A DNA stretch of 53,486 nt from positions 1-53,486 of the forward strand of contig CAJWRJ010000008.1 in assembly GCA_913046215.1 (NCBI GenBank), written 5' to 3'. Position numbers and translations under genes: made by a program. The DNA comes from an uncultured Legionellales bacterium. GTDB taxonomy: Bacteria > Pseudomonadota > Gammaproteobacteria > Eutrophobiales > Eutrophobiaceae. Below are positions 38,020 through 48,273 of this stretch, one piece after another; positions within the stretch are counted from its first letter, which is position 1; the number at the start of each line of letters is the position of its first letter. The notes beneath the pieces are model-generated. The model was not told the DNA's origin, did no database searches, and was given only the letters and a program-made list of their open reading frames with translations.

Positions 38020-40275
38020 ATGCAAAATACAATGGATTTTGATTTCGAGCAAAGCGAAAAATACCCGCTCGAAATTTATAGTGAAAAAGCATACCTGGAT
38101 TACTCTATGTACGTTATTCTTGATCGCGCATTACCTCATATTGGCGATGGTTTGAAACCAGTCCAGCGACGTATTATCTATGCAATGTCTGAACTTGGCC
38201 TGAAAGCGACATCTAAATTCAAAAAATCAGCAAGAACCGTTGGCGATGTTATCGGCAAGTTTCACCCACATGGCGACTCAGCATGTTATGAAGCAATGGT
38301 TTTGATGGCACAAAGCTTTTCTTATCGATATCCATTAATTAATGGCCAAGGAAATTGGGGGTCTATGGATGATCCAAAATCATTTGCAGCTATGAGATAT
38401 ACAGAGTCCAAGCTAACTAGCTATGCCGAGACATTATTAGCTGAGGTTGAAAAAGGAACTGTCGATTGGTTGCCAAATTTCGATGGGACCTTGAATGAAC
38501 CCAAGCTATTACCAGCAAGATTACCAAATATTTTATTAAATGGTACAACAGGCATTGCAGTTGGAATGGCAACTGATATTCCTCCTCACAATTTAAGAGA
38601 AGTTAGTGCTGCTTGCATAAAGCTACTTGATAAGCCAAAAAGTACAATTTCTGAATTATGTCAACATATTAAGGCTCCAGATTTCCCAACAAATGCAGAA
38701 ATAATTAGTTCTAAATCATCAATACGAGAAATCTATAAAACCGGTCAAGGCTCAATAAAGATGAGAGCAGTCTGGCAAAAAGAGGAAGGGTATATAGTTA
38801 TCACAGACATACCATATCAAAGTTCTGGAAGTAAAATTTTAGAGCAAATTGCCACACAAATGCAGTCAAAAAAATTACCAATGATAGATGATTTGCGAGA
38901 CGAATCCGATCATGAAAACCCAACAAGATTAATATTAGTACCGCATTCTAATCGCATTGATTTAGAGGAATTAATGCTTCATTTATTTGCAACAACTGAT
39001 CTTGAAAAAAGTTATAGAGTTAATTTAAATATTATTGGTACAAATGGAAAACCTCAAATAAAAAATTTAAAAGTAATTTTAACAGAATGGATTGAGTATA
39101 GAACAGAAACTGTTCGTAAGAAGTTACAGTTCCGATTAGATAATATTCTTTCGTCAATTCATATTTTAAATGGATTAGTAATTGCATATAAAAATTTAGA
39201 TAAAATTATTAAGATTATTAGAAATGAAGATAAACCGAAAACTAAACTGATTAAAAATTTTAAACTTAGCGAAATACAAGCAAATTCTATATTGGATTTA
39301 AGATTAAGAAAACTTGCTAAACTTGAAGAATTAAAAATCAAATCAGAATTAAAAGAATTAAAAACAGAAAAAAAAGAAATAGAAGTATTATTAGGATCTA
39401 AACAACGTTTAAAGACATATATCAAAAAAGAAATAAATGACGATGCGGAGCTATATGGAGATGAAAGGAAATCTCCGATTAAAGTAGCTGATGATGCTAA
39501 AATAATAGATGAAAACAGTCTTATTAGTTCTGACCCCGTATCTATTATACTTTCCTCAAAAGGCTGGGTGAGAGCTGCTAAAGGTCATGATATCAATCCA
39601 AACTCTTTAAACTATAAAAGTGGCGATGAATTCAAACAAATTGCTTTGGGTAAGACAAACCAACCTGTAGTTTTTCTAGATTCAAAAGGACGTTGTTATT
39701 CATTACCGTCACATACATTGCCATCAGCACGAAGTTATGGAGAGCCAGTTTCTGCTCGACTGAATCCTCCTGACGGAGTTAGTTTTGAAGGAGTTATGAC
39801 CGGTGAAAGTGAAGCGGTTTATCTTTTAGCTACTGATAGTGGTTATGGATTTATGGTTAAGCTTGAAGATGTATACACAAAAAATAGAAACGGTAAAGCA
39901 ATTCTAAGAGTACCGAATAATGCGAATGTCTTACTACCGGCAAAAGTTAATGATATTGAAAATGATTGGATTGTTGCTGTTACATCTATAGGAAGAATGT
40001 TAATGTTTCCAATTACAGAGCTTACCTTACTACCAAAAGGAAAAGGTTTAAAAATAATTCAAATACCACCTGCTAAACTAAAAACTCGAGAAGAATATGT
40101 TGCAGCAGTGACTGTAATTGCTGAAATGGATAACTTAGCAATTTATACAGATAAAAGGCATATGATCATGAAGGAAAAAGAGCAGGAATATTATATTGGT
40201 GAGAGAGGAAGAAGAGGGAATATGTTGAAACGAGGCTTTCGTAATATTGTAAGAATTTCCTCTGAAACAACATAA
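38020..40275 (+). CDS. parC: DNA topoisomerase IV subunit A
   Basis: It is the DNA-cleaving subunit of topoisomerase IV, with 751 residues. The catalytic tyrosine is Tyr127 in AAMRYTE. The quinolone-resistance region GDSACYEAM has the sensitive-type Ser87 and Glu91. A coiled-coil of about residues 425-470 and the C-terminal pinwheel domain follow. An AGAGGT ribosome-binding site precedes the ATG. Confidence 0.96.
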   Translation: MQNTMDFDFEQSEKYPLEIYSEKAYLDYSMYVILDRALPHIGDGLKPVQRRIIYAMSELGLKATSKFKKSARTVGDVIGKFHPHGDSACYEAMVLMAQSFSYRYPLINGQGNWGSMDDPKSFAAMRYTESKLTSYAETLLAEVEKGTVDWLPNFDGTLNEPKLLPARLPNILLNGTTGIAVGMATDIPPHNLREVSAACIKLLDKPKSTISELCQHIKAPDFPTNAEIISSKSSIREIYKTGQGSIKMRAVWQKEEGYIVITDIPYQSSGSKILEQIATQMQSKKLPMIDDLRDESDHENPTRLILVPHSNRIDLEELMLHLFATTDLEKSYRVNLNIIGTNGKPQIKNLKVILTEWIEYRTETVRKKLQFRLDNILSSIHILNGLVIAYKNLDKIIKIIRNEDKPKTKLIKNFKLSEIQANSILDLRLRKLAKLEELKIKSELKELKTEKKEIEVLLGSKQRLKTYIKKEINDDAELYGDERKSPIKVADDAKIIDENSLISSDPVSIILSSKGWVRAAKGHDINPNSLNYKSGDEFKQIALGKTNQPVVFLDSKGRCYSLPSHTLPSARSYGEPVSARLNPPDGVSFEGVMTGESEAVYLLATDSGYGFMVKLEDVYTKNRNGKAILRVPNNANVLLPAKVNDIENDWIVAVTSIGRMLMFPITELTLLPKGKGLKIIQIPPAKLKTREEYVAAVTVIAEMDNLAIYTDKRHMIMKEKEQEYYIGERGRRGNMLKRGFRNIVRISSETT

Positions 40276-40304
40276 TTTATAAAATACAACAAGGAGATTT
40301 TTTA

Positions 40305-40871
40305 GTGAGTTACAGTACCAGTGAATTTAAACCAGGATTAAAAGTTCTAATCGACGGAGAACCATGCTCAATTTTAGAAAATGAATTTGTTAAACCAGGC
40401 AAAGGCCAAGCATTTAATCGTATTAAAATACGAAATCTTAAAACTAAGAGAGTCTTAGAAAAAACCTATAAATCTGGAGAATCACTTGAAGCGGCAGATG
40501 TAATCGATTTGGAAATGCAGTACCTATATAACGATAGTCAAAATTGGTATTTTATGGAACAAAATAATTTTGAACAATACACTGCAGATGAAAATACTGT
40601 ATCAGATGCTAAACAGTGGATAGTAGGAGAGGAAATGTGCTTTGTGACTTTATGGAATGAAATACCAATATTAGTTAGTCCTCCTAATTTTGTTATTCTG
40701 AAGGTTAAAGATACAGATCCGGGATTACGAGGAGACACAGCACAGGGAGGGACGAAGTCTGCCACACTTGAAACAGGCGCAGTAGTTAAAGTGCCGCTGT
40801 TTATTGATAATGATGAGCTTATAAAAATTGATACTAGAAATGGCCAATACGTTAGTAGAGCTAAAGATTAA
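40305..40871 (+). CDS. efp: Elongation factor P
   Basis: It relieves ribosome stalling at polyproline stretches. The GTG start is supported by AAGGAG eight to ten bases upstream. The modified lysine is in KPGKGQAF (Lys33 with the initiator counted), the type modified by beta-lysylation through EpmA/EpmB. The three-domain length of 188 is exact. It ends two bases from the convergent tsaB. Confidence 0.97.
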   Translation: MSYSTSEFKPGLKVLIDGEPCSILENEFVKPGKGQAFNRIKIRNLKTKRVLEKTYKSGESLEAADVIDLEMQYLYNDSQNWYFMEQNNFEQYTADENTVSDAKQWIVGEEMCFVTLWNEIPILVSPPNFVILKVKDTDPGLRGDTAQGGTKSATLETGAVVKVPLFIDNDELIKIDTRNGQYVSRAKD

Positions 40872-40873
40872 TT

Positions 40874-41545
40874 TTACTGCTGTTTTGTAACATTATCTCT
40901 CAAGTAAACTGGTGATATTTTATCGGCGGATATAAATTTACCTTTTTGATAGGAGTTTTTTGCTAATTCAAGAACACCTCTTGCTTCGGGTAATGCATCA
41001 GCTTTTATAGCGGTAATGTTAGCCGTGAACTTTGATTTTATTTTTTCATGATACTTATTCCAACCAGTACCAATACACATCCAGTTATTCTTTGAAGGGG
41101 AAAGTATATCCTCAGGGGCGCATACTTTTTCTTTGGTAATTTCTTCCATTACTCCTTCATCATTTTTTTTATACAGACCCCAATAGATTTCATTCATTCG
41201 AGCATCTATAGCCGTAGCTATATGATCATTTTCTTTTGAAAATTGTTGAGCTAATGTCTTAAGAGATGATACGCCTATTACGGGTATATCATGAGGATAT
41301 GCAAGTCCTTGTGCAACACTGATTCCAATACGCACTCCTGTAAATGCCCCTGGACCATGACTAAAACAGATACAATCCAAGGCATTTATTTTAATATCTG
41401 CCTCACTTAGAAGAGAATCGATCATTGGTAGAATTAGCTTTGAATGTTTTCTAGGCGCCAACTCATATCGATATGCACAAGCATCATTAATACTAATTGC
41501 AGCCGAACAGGCTTCTGTTGATGTTTCAATTGCTAAGAGTTTCAT
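40874..41545 (-). CDS. tsaB: tRNA threonylcarbamoyladenosine biosynthesis protein TsaB
   Basis: It is an ASKHA-fold partner of TsaD in making t6A at position 37 of ANN-decoding tRNAs. The N-terminus MKLLAIETSTEACSAAI and the central CFSHGPGAFTGVRIGISVAQGLA are diagnostic. Its 223 residues are close to E. coli TsaB. A divergent 127-base gap separates it from the lolC-like gene. Confidence 0.95.
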   Translation of the reverse strand: MKLLAIETSTEACSAAISINDACAYRYELAPRKHSKLILPMIDSLLSEADIKINALDCICFSHGPGAFTGVRIGISVAQGLAYPHDIPVIGVSSLKTLAQQFSKENDHIATAIDARMNEIYWGLYKKNDEGVMEEITKEKVCAPEDILSPSKNNWMCIGTGWNKYHEKIKSKFTANITAIKADALPEARGVLELAKNSYQKGKFISADKISPVYLRDNVTKQQ

Positions 41546-41672
41546 TACATTTTTTTATAATTATATTTAGGAACTAACATACCTTATAATTTACTACAAA
41601 ATACTAATATTATTCACTAATATAGCATTTTATTTTAGTTTCAACGTTTATATAACCCTTTATAATGTAAAT

Positions 41673-42926
41673 ATGATATCTCAATATGAAGCCATGATTG
41701 GATTACGTTACGTTCGTGCACGTAGACGCAATCACTTTATTTCGTTTATTTCTATGTCATCAATGATTGGTGTTGCGCTTGGTGTAGCCGCATTGATTAC
41801 AGTGATTTCTGTAATGAATGGTTTTGAAAAAGAATTAAAAGATCGTATCTTAGGAATGGCATCTCATGCTGTTATTGAAGACTTCAATGGATTAAATAAT
41901 TGGGAGAGGGTAATTGGTGAGGTTAAACAGCATCCCGATATAGATGGTGCTGCACCATATTTACATGCTGAAGGCATGTTAACGAAAGATAATTTAGTCA
42001 ATGGCGTAATTATAAGGGGTGTATTACCTAATGAAGAAATTAATGTTGCTGTTGTTGCTGATAAAATGGTATCAGGAAGTTTATCAAATTTAGAAGCAGG
42101 TAAGTTCAATATAATTTTAGGCAGCGAGCTTGTAAGAAACCTTGGAATTAAAATTGGCGATAAAGTAACTCTAGTAGCACCTCAAGCCAATCTAACTCCA
42201 GCTGGCATTATGCCTAGATTGAAGAGATTTAAACTAATTGGTATTTTTGATGTTGGAATGCATGAATTTGATAGCGGTTTAGCATTAATACATATGGAAG
42301 ATTCATTGAAGTTATTTAAAAAATTAAACCCTACTGGAATAAGACTAAAAACAAATAATATTTTAAAGGCACCAATCATAAGCAGGGAAATTGCAAGTAA
42401 TTTATCAGATAGTCTATCAGATAATTATTGGGTTATAGATTGGACCCAAAGACATTCTAATTTTTTTCGTGCATTAAAAACTGAAAAAACAGTCATGTTC
42501 GTAATTCTTACGTTAATTGTTGCTGTTGCGGCATTCAATATTATTTCAACTTTAGTTATGGCTGTATCAGATAAACAATCTGATATTGCTGTACTTAGAA
42601 CACTAGGCGCTAGCCCTAAAAGTATTTTACAAATATTTATGATACAAGGAATTATTATAGGGGTTATTGGTATTGCAATCGGTGTTCTAGGTGGTGTGTG
42701 GATGGCAACAAATATAGAAACGCTAGTCCCAGCTTTAGAAAATATACTCGGTTTTAAATTTCTATCACCAGATGTTTACTATATAAGTGATTTACCATCT
42801 GATATGCATTGGAATGATGTTTTCTTAGTCAGTGCTGTCTCTTTTGTATTATGTTTACTAGCAACAATTTATCCTGCTCTACGTGCAGCAAAAGTTTTAC
42901 CGGCAGAGGCATTACGCTATGAGTAA
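41673..42926 (+). CDS. Lipoprotein-releasing permease LolC/LolE (LolF-like)
   Basis: It is the inner-membrane subunit of the ABC machine that extracts lipoproteins for transport to the outer membrane. The 417 residues have one N-terminal span (YEAMIGLRYVRARRRN, then FISMSSMIGVALGVAALI), a periplasmic domain and three C-terminal spans with the FtsX-like SDKQSDIAVLRTLGASPKSI. Only one such gene accompanies lolD, so it may be a LolF-type homodimer. The start has no Shine-Dalgarno sequence; TATAAT is at 41661-41666. Its end overlaps lolD by eight bases. Confidence 0.92.
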   Translation: MISQYEAMIGLRYVRARRRNHFISFISMSSMIGVALGVAALITVISVMNGFEKELKDRILGMASHAVIEDFNGLNNWERVIGEVKQHPDIDGAAPYLHAEGMLTKDNLVNGVIIRGVLPNEEINVAVVADKMVSGSLSNLEAGKFNIILGSELVRNLGIKIGDKVTLVAPQANLTPAGIMPRLKRFKLIGIFDVGMHEFDSGLALIHMEDSLKLFKKLNPTGIRLKTNNILKAPIISREIASNLSDSLSDNYWVIDWTQRHSNFFRALKTEKTVMFVILTLIVAVAAFNIISTLVMAVSDKQSDIAVLRTLGASPKSILQIFMIQGIIIGVIGIAIGVLGGVWMATNIETLVPALENILGFKFLSPDVYYISDLPSDMHWNDVFLVSAVSFVLCLLATIYPALRAAKVLPAEALRYE

Positions 42927-43599
42927 TGTCCTGCTTACTGCAAATAGTGTAAAGAAATCTTTTAATGACGGGGATCTGAGTGTTAATGTTTTAAAAGGAA
43001 TTGAATTGAGTGTCAATAAAAATGAAACTATATCCATTATTGGAAGCTCAGGATCAGGAAAAAGCACTTTACTACATTTACTTGGCGGACTTGATACTCC
43101 AGACAATGGAGATATTATAATTAATGATCAAAATATTAATAAACTTAGTCATACTGAAAGAGGCGTCTTACGAAATAAATACCTTGGCTTTATATATCAA
43201 TTTCACCACCTCTTGCCTGAATTTACGGCAATCGAGAATGTTGCAATGCCATTACTTATAAGGCGTTGTCCAAAAAATCAAGCCTTAGAAAAAGCAGAAG
43301 AATTGTTGCGTGGTGTTGGTTTATCAGATCGTATAAAACATAAACCTGGCGAATTATCTGGAGGCGAACGTCAAAGAACAGCTATAGCAAGAGCATTGGT
43401 CACTAATCCAATGTGTGTACTTGCAGATGAGCCAACAGGAAATCTTGATGAAAAATCAGCCCGCGAAGTATTTGAGTTGGTAATAAATTTAAATAAACGT
43501 TTAGGTAGTAGTATGATAATGGTTACTCATAATTTAGAATTGTCTAAAAAATCAGATCGTGTATTTGAATTAAAGGATGGAATATTAATAGAGCTATAG
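42919..43599 (+). CDS. lolD: Lipoprotein-releasing ABC ATPase LolD
   Basis: It is the ATPase subunit that powers lipoprotein release. The start is placed at 42919 (MSNVLLTANSVKKSF, 226 residues), which matches family N-termini; a longer frame from 42883 would add 12 residues inside lolC. Walker A is GSSGSGKST, the Q-loop is at FIYQFHHLLPEF, the signature is LSGGERQR and Walker B is CVLADEPTG. It overlaps lolC/E by eight bases. Confidence 0.95.
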   Translation: MSNVLLTANSVKKSFNDGDLSVNVLKGIELSVNKNETISIIGSSGSGKSTLLHLLGGLDTPDNGDIIINDQNINKLSHTERGVLRNKYLGFIYQFHHLLPEFTAIENVAMPLLIRRCPKNQALEKAEELLRGVGLSDRIKHKPGELSGGERQRTAIARALVTNPMCVLADEPTGNLDEKSAREVFELVINLNKRLGSSMIMVTHNLELSKKSDRVFELKDGILIEL

Positions 43600-43604
43600 G
43601 ATGC

Positions 43605-44132
43605 TTATTTTTTATTTCGGCTACTCCATTTTGTAATTGTACTAAGCCTCCATAATATTCTCACTGTGAAATAAGTGAATATTGCGGAAATCAGACCAAG
43701 AATAAGACAACCTGCAACTAATGGCTGCCAAATATGTATAAATTGTGTCCCAAACCATTCATGTAGGGTTTTGTTATTTAAGCTAAGTTCCATAATGTTA
43801 CTGTCTTCTACCTGAAGAAGAAATGAACCGACCTTATAGCTGGAAAGAAAGATAAATGGTATTGTAAAAGGATTGGTTAATAGTGAAAAAAGTATCGAAA
43901 TCGGTAAATTTACTCTAAATATAATGGCAAATGCCACAGCAGATATAGTTTGAATTGGCAGAGGAATAAACGCACAGAATACACCTATAGCTGCACCGCC
44001 AGCAGATGAACGTCTGTGAACATGCCAAATATTTGGGTCATACAAATAATTAGAAAATAATCGCATCATATTTTTATTCATGATGCTTTTTTTATTTGGC
44101 ATATAGCGCTTTAGAAGCTTTTTGATAGTCAT
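43605..44132 (-). CDS. DUF2062 membrane protein
   Basis: The 175 residues contain two to three membrane spans and the DUF2062 pattern WHVHRRSSAGGAAIGVFCAFIPLP, then NLPISILFSLLTNPFTIPF. Function is unknown. In Pseudomonas and relatives this gene sits between lolCDE and comEC; here the comEC position is empty. It ends five bases from the convergent lolD. Confidence 0.9.
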   Translation of the reverse strand: MTIKKLLKRYMPNKKSIMNKNMMRLFSNYLYDPNIWHVHRRSSAGGAAIGVFCAFIPLPIQTISAVAFAIIFRVNLPISILFSLLTNPFTIPFIFLSSYKVGSFLLQVEDSNIMELSLNNKTLHEWFGTQFIHIWQPLVAGCLILGLISAIFTYFTVRILWRLSTITKWSSRNKK

Positions 44133-44250
44133 TTTAATATTTTTTTTGTCTTAAAAAGCGCGCTATTATAGCTGCACTAATTAGTATTAACAGCTAATAA
44201 ACTTGGCTTTTGTTAGTATAGACGACTATTTTATTATTGAGGTAATTCAT

Positions 44251-44874
44251 GTGTTCGAACTTGTAAATGCTGGCGGATTTTTAATGTGGCCAATTATACT
44301 TTGCTCTATTATATCAATGGCCATTGTAGCTGAGAGATTTTGGTCTTTGAGAGAAGCTAAGATAGCACCACAAAATCTACTTGCAAATGTATGGCAATGG
44401 CATAAATCAGGAAAGCTTGATTCAAAACGCATTCAAGCTTTACGTCAAAATTCACCACTTGGAATGATTCTTGCTGCGGGACTTTTAAATCGCAAGCATT
44501 CAAGAGAAGTTATGAAAGAAAGTATTGAGGAAGTCGGTAGGCTTGTTGCTCATAGCTTAGAGCGTTTTTTAAATACGCTTGGGACAATCGCATCAATTAC
44601 GCCATTACTAGGTTTACTTGGAACAGTTATTGGAATGATAAAAGTTTTTACAGTTATTACATCACAAGGAATAGGAGACCCTAGCGTTTTATCAGAAGGT
44701 ATATCAGAAGCACTTCTTACAACAGCTGCTGGATTATCTGTTGCAATTCCAACTCTAATGTTTTTTCGATATTTTCGAGGAAAGGTAGATGATCTTGTTT
44801 TTACCATGGAACAGGAAGCGCTTAAAATGGTAGAAGTTATGCATGGCATCAGGGAAAAAGATACTCAAAAATAA
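44251..44874 (+). CDS. exbB: MotA/TolQ/ExbB proton channel protein
   Basis: It is the inner-membrane proton-channel subunit that drives TonB-type transport. I place the start at GTG 44251 because TTGAGG lies eight bases upstream and the protein then begins FELVNAGGFLMWPI as in relatives; a TTG at 44203 would add 16 residues without a ribosome-binding site. It has 207 residues and three spans, with the conserved TPLLGLLGTVIGMI and LLTTAAGLSVAIPTL. It is followed by exbD; TonB is not nearby. Confidence 0.9.
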   Translation: MFELVNAGGFLMWPIILCSIISMAIVAERFWSLREAKIAPQNLLANVWQWHKSGKLDSKRIQALRQNSPLGMILAAGLLNRKHSREVMKESIEEVGRLVAHSLERFLNTLGTIASITPLLGLLGTVIGMIKVFTVITSQGIGDPSVLSEGISEALLTTAAGLSVAIPTLMFFRYFRGKVDDLVFTMEQEALKMVEVMHGIREKDTQK

Positions 44875-44883
44875 TGAGCTACA

Positions 44884-45300
44884 ATGAATTTCAAAACAAA
44901 AAATAAAGAAGAATTAAATCTCGATATAACTCCTTTAATCGATGTTGTTTTCTTGCTGCTTATCTTTTTTATGGTTTCAACAACATTCAAGCATGAGTCT
45001 GAAATAAATATTGTTTTACCAACAGCATCAAATGAATCTGTTGAGATTAAAGAAAATATTATTGATATTGGTCTAGATATGGATGGTAAAATTTATATTA
45101 ATGGAAAAGTTTTGAAAAATTCTGAATTTGAAACAATTAAAAAATCATTATCAATTATTACTGCTAATAAAAAGGACCCGCCCATTGTAATAAGTGCAGA
45201 TGCAAATGTAAAACATCAAGCTGTAATTCATTTGCTAGATGTACTTCGTCAATTAGATTTAGTTAAAATAACATTTGCTACTCAAATTTTAGAAGATTAG
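44884..45300 (+). CDS. exbD: ExbD/TolR family protein
   Basis: It is the partner of the ExbB-like channel. One N-terminal span carries the proton-coupling aspartate in LDITPLIDVVFLLLIFF, followed by a periplasmic domain; 138 residues in all. It begins nine bases after exbB. A role in outer-membrane energising is expected. The adjacent lipid-A gene lpxK reflects a conserved gammaproteobacterial order. Confidence 0.93.
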   Translation: MNFKTKNKEELNLDITPLIDVVFLLLIFFMVSTTFKHESEINIVLPTASNESVEIKENIIDIGLDMDGKIYINGKVLKNSEFETIKKSLSIITANKKDPPIVISADANVKHQAVIHLLDVLRQLDLVKITFATQILED

Positions 45301-45329
45301 ATATTTATATGTATATCTATTAAATAAAA

Positions 45330-46331
45330 GTGTTTAAATTATTTTTAAAAATATTAATCGAAAAGATTTGGTACTCTAAAAATTTCATCAGCTTTCTTCT
45401 TCTTCCATTAAGCTGGATTTATATATTTTTTGTAGAGTTACGATTAAAACTATATCAATTTGGTATTTTTCCTATAAACAAGTCATATGCCCCCACAATT
45501 ATTGTTGGAAATATGGTGGCAGGCGGAACAGGCAAAACACCGCTAGTTATTTGGCTTGCATGTTATTATAAGGAACAAGGATTTTTTCCAGGAGTTATTA
45601 GTAAAGGATATAAAGGTAGGTATACAACAAATACACAGTTTGTTGATTCAAATACAGACCCAATATTAGTTGGAGATGAGCCTGTCTTAATTGCAAAAAA
45701 AACAAAGTGTCCCGTACTAGTAGGAAATAAACGATCAACTGCTGCAAAAGAAATAGTTGAAAAATATAAGTGCAATCTAATTATTAGTGATGATGGTCTG
45801 CAACACTATTCACTTGCGAGAAATATTGAAATAGCCGTTATTGATGGACAACGTCGCCTAGGTAATGGTTTTTGTATTCCCGCTGGCCCATTGAGAGAAT
45901 TAAAAAGTCGGTTAGATTCTGTGGATTTGGTTGTTGGAAAATATTTAGCAAAGAAATCTGAATATAAGATGGAATATATATATAATGATTTGGTTTCACT
46001 TAATAATCCAAAAGATAAAATGCCCATATCAGATTTAGATTCAAAGAAAATACACGTAGTTTCTGGAATTTCTAACCCTCAGTCTTTTTACTCGTACCTA
46101 CGTTCTCAAAATTATGAATTACTAATTCATGAATATCCAGATCATCATATATACAATGAGAACGACCTTGAGTTCGATGATGATTTTCCAGTAGTAATGA
46201 CAGAGAAAGATGCTGTAAAATGTTTCAAATATTCTAATGAGAGGTATTGGTATCTTCCAATCTCAGCAAAATTATCAGAACGTTTTACGTTAGATTTAAA
46301 TGAACTTTTAGAAAGAAATAAATATGGATAA
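45330..46331 (+). CDS. lpxK: Tetraacyldisaccharide 4'-kinase
   Basis: It phosphorylates the 4' position of the lipid A precursor at the inner membrane. The P-loop [12 protein letters not shown], a [17 protein letters not shown] motif and the N-terminal membrane-binding helix are present in 333 residues. A GTG start at 45330 is used. It overlaps the YcaR-like gene by eight bases. Confidence 0.95.
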   Translation: MFKLFLKILIEKIWYSKNFISFLLLPLSWIYIFFVELRLKLYQFGIFPINKSYAPTIIVGNMVAGGTGKTPLVIWLACYYKEQGFFPGVISKGYKGRYTTNTQFVDSNTDPILVGDEPVLIAKKTKCPVLVGNKRSTAAKEIVEKYKCNLIISDDGLQHYSLARNIEIAVIDGQRRLGNGFCIPAGPLRELKSRLDSVDLVVGKYLAKKSEYKMEYIYNDLVSLNNPKDKMPISDLDSKKIHVVSGISNPQSFYSYLRSQNYELLIHEYPDHHIYNENDLEFDDDFPVVMTEKDAVKCFKYSNERYWYLPISAKLSERFTLDLNELLERNKYG

Positions 46332-46512
46332 AAAATTATTAGAAATATTAGTTTGTCCTATAACAAAAGGACCCTTGATTTATGACAAAGAAAATCAGGA
46401 GTTAATTTCAAAATCCGCTCGACTCGCATATCCAGTGCGTGATGATATTCCAATTATGCTCGAAGAAGAAGCAAGGGAAATTAGTGAAAATGAATTGGAA
46501 AAATATAAATAG
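46324..46512 (+). CDS. Trm112/YcaR-like small protein
   Basis: This 62-residue protein has the Trm112 fold pattern [17 protein letters not shown] and [19 protein letters not shown]. Only one of the possible zinc cysteines (Cys11) is kept, as in E. coli YcaR. It lies between lpxK and kdsB as in many gammaproteobacteria, overlapping both (eight bases and one base). Its role is uncertain. Confidence 0.9.
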   Translation: MDKKLLEILVCPITKGPLIYDKENQELISKSARLAYPVRDDIPIMLEEEAREISENELEKYK

Positions 46513-47249
46513 TGAAAAATGGTTATAGCATTATAATTCCTGCACGTTATGGTTCCTCTAGACTGCCAGGAAAACCGCTATTGCAAATTAAAGGTAAACC
46601 ACTTATTCAGCATGTATATGAAACCGCTTCAACAACTAAAGCAAAAGAAATTATAATTGCAACGGATAATGATGATATTTTAAATACTGCAACTTCATTT
46701 GGATGTCGTGCAATCCTAACGTCAGAAAAACATCAGTCGGGTACAGATAGAGTAGCTGAAATTGTAGAAAAACTTGATTTTGATGATGATGAAATAATTA
46801 TTAATCTTCAAGGTGATGAGTATGGTTTACAGGCAGAATTAATTGATTCATTAGCGTCCAACTTATCCCTTAACATCGATTCTGATGTTGCTACACTATG
46901 CGAGCCAATTCAAAATATTGATGATTATACGGATCCAAATATTGTAAAAGTTGTTTTTGATAATAACAACAAGGCTCTTTTTTTTAGTCGTTCTCCCATT
47001 CCAGCAGAAACATCTGGCAAGCTTCCAGTAAAAGCATACAGACATATTGGACTTTATGCGTATCGTGTTAATTATTTAATGAAATTTACTAAATTTGAAA
47101 GATGTGACCTTGAAAAGACAGAAAAACTCGAGCAATTACGAATCATTTATAACAAAGGAAGAATACAGATGATGATTACAGATAAAGCAAAAGGAATTGG
47201 GGTTGATACAGAAAAAGACCTTCAAGCAGCCCGTTCAACAAAGGATTAA
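46512..47249 (+). CDS. kdsB: CMP-KDO synthetase
   Basis: It activates KDO with CTP for lipopolysaccharide inner core synthesis. The 245 residues begin SIIIPARYGSSRLPGKPL, with the LQGDEYGLQAELI and FSRSPIPAE motifs farther on. The GTG start at 46512 shares a base with the preceding stop. Its presence with lpxK shows a lipopolysaccharide-bearing outer membrane. Confidence 0.96.
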   Translation: MKNGYSIIIPARYGSSRLPGKPLLQIKGKPLIQHVYETASTTKAKEIIIATDNDDILNTATSFGCRAILTSEKHQSGTDRVAEIVEKLDFDDDEIIINLQGDEYGLQAELIDSLASNLSLNIDSDVATLCEPIQNIDDYTDPNIVKVVFDNNNKALFFSRSPIPAETSGKLPVKAYRHIGLYAYRVNYLMKFTKFERCDLEKTEKLEQLRIIYNKGRIQMMITDKAKGIGVDTEKDLQAARSTKD

Positions 47250-47256
47250 ATTGACT

Positions 47257-47475
47257 TCATTTTGCCCTGTATGTAATTCTGCCTTTTGTTAAGTCATACG
47301 GCGTCATTTCAACTGTTACCTGATCGCCTGTAAGTATTCTAATGTAATGCTTTCTCATTTTTCCAGATATGTGTGCTGTGATTTTGTGACCATTTTCTAA
47401 TTCTACTCGAAACATTGTATTGGGTAATGTTTCAACAACTGTGCCTTCCATTTCAATTTGATCTTCTTTTGCCAT
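47257..47475 (-). CDS. infA: Translation initiation factor IF-1
   Basis: It is a 72-residue OB-fold factor that binds the ribosomal A site during initiation. [38 protein letters not shown] and [16 protein letters not shown] are conserved. It follows aat on the same strand, as in many gammaproteobacteria, with a 75-base gap. It ends seven bases from convergent kdsB. Confidence 0.98.
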   Translation of the reverse strand: MAKEDQIEMEGTVVETLPNTMFRVELENGHKITAHISGKMRKHYIRILTGDQVTVEMTPYDLTKGRITYRAK

Positions 47476-47550
47476 AAATATACCTCGTATTTTGAAAGCT
47501 CACGATTTTGCACTAATTTAATAAAGTTTGATAGTAATTTTGATTATTTT

Positions 47551-48264
47551 TTAAGAGAAATATGTTTTATCTAGATTGCAATGATTATTAAGGATTTTAT
47601 TAAATTTTTTACGTGAAAACAGTTGAGCGCCAAGACTTTTCAAGTGGTCTGATTCAATTTGGCAGTCTAATAAGCGAAAATTTAAGCTTTCTAATCTATC
47701 CATTAGATGAGCTAAGAGAATTTTAGAAGCATCTGAGACTCTACTATACATAGATTCTCCAAAGAAAATCTTTCCCATCACTACTCCATATAGTCCACCC
47801 ACAAGTTTTTTATTTTCCCAGCATTCAACTGAGTGCGCATAACCTGATTTATAAAGATTAAAAAAGGCATGCTTTATTGAAGGTGTTATCCACGTGTTAT
47901 CATCTACTCTGTTGATTGAACATTCATGCATAACTTTTTTAAATTCTTTGTTATAAGTTATGGAAAAGATATTATTATTTAATTTTCTCCTGAGAGTACG
48001 AGATATGTGAAAATATTTCGGGATTAATACGCATCTCGGATTAGGCGACCACCATAAAATAGGCTGACCTAAATTAAACCATGGAAATATTCCCTTTTGA
48101 TAGGCATTTAGTAGTCGTTTTTCAGAAAGATCTCCTCCGATTGCAAGCAAGCCATTTGGATTATCAAGTGCGTCCTCTTGATTTGGAAATGAATTAGACA
48201 TTCTCTTATTTTTTATTAGATAAAGATCTTTATTGCTATGTAAATATTTTTTATCTAAATCCAT
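47551..48264 (-). CDS. aat: Leucyl/phenylalanyl-tRNA--protein transferase
   Basis: It adds Leu or Phe to proteins with basic N-termini, marking them for ClpAP through the N-end rule. NPNGLLAIGGDLSEKRLLNAY, GIFPWFNLGQPILWWSPNPR and GLYGVVMGKIFFGESMYSR are family hallmarks. The 237 residues use the first Met; a Met at residue 22 is a shorter alternative. It lies nine bases after the unknown secreted protein gene. Confidence 0.95.
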   Translation of the reverse strand: MDLDKKYLHSNKDLYLIKNKRMSNSFPNQEDALDNPNGLLAIGGDLSEKRLLNAYQKGIFPWFNLGQPILWWSPNPRCVLIPKYFHISRTLRRKLNNNIFSITYNKEFKKVMHECSINRVDDNTWITPSIKHAFFNLYKSGYAHSVECWENKKLVGGLYGVVMGKIFFGESMYSRVSDASKILLAHLMDRLESLNFRLLDCQIESDHLKSLGAQLFSRKKFNKILNNHCNLDKTYFS

Positions 48265-48273
48265 AAAAAAATC

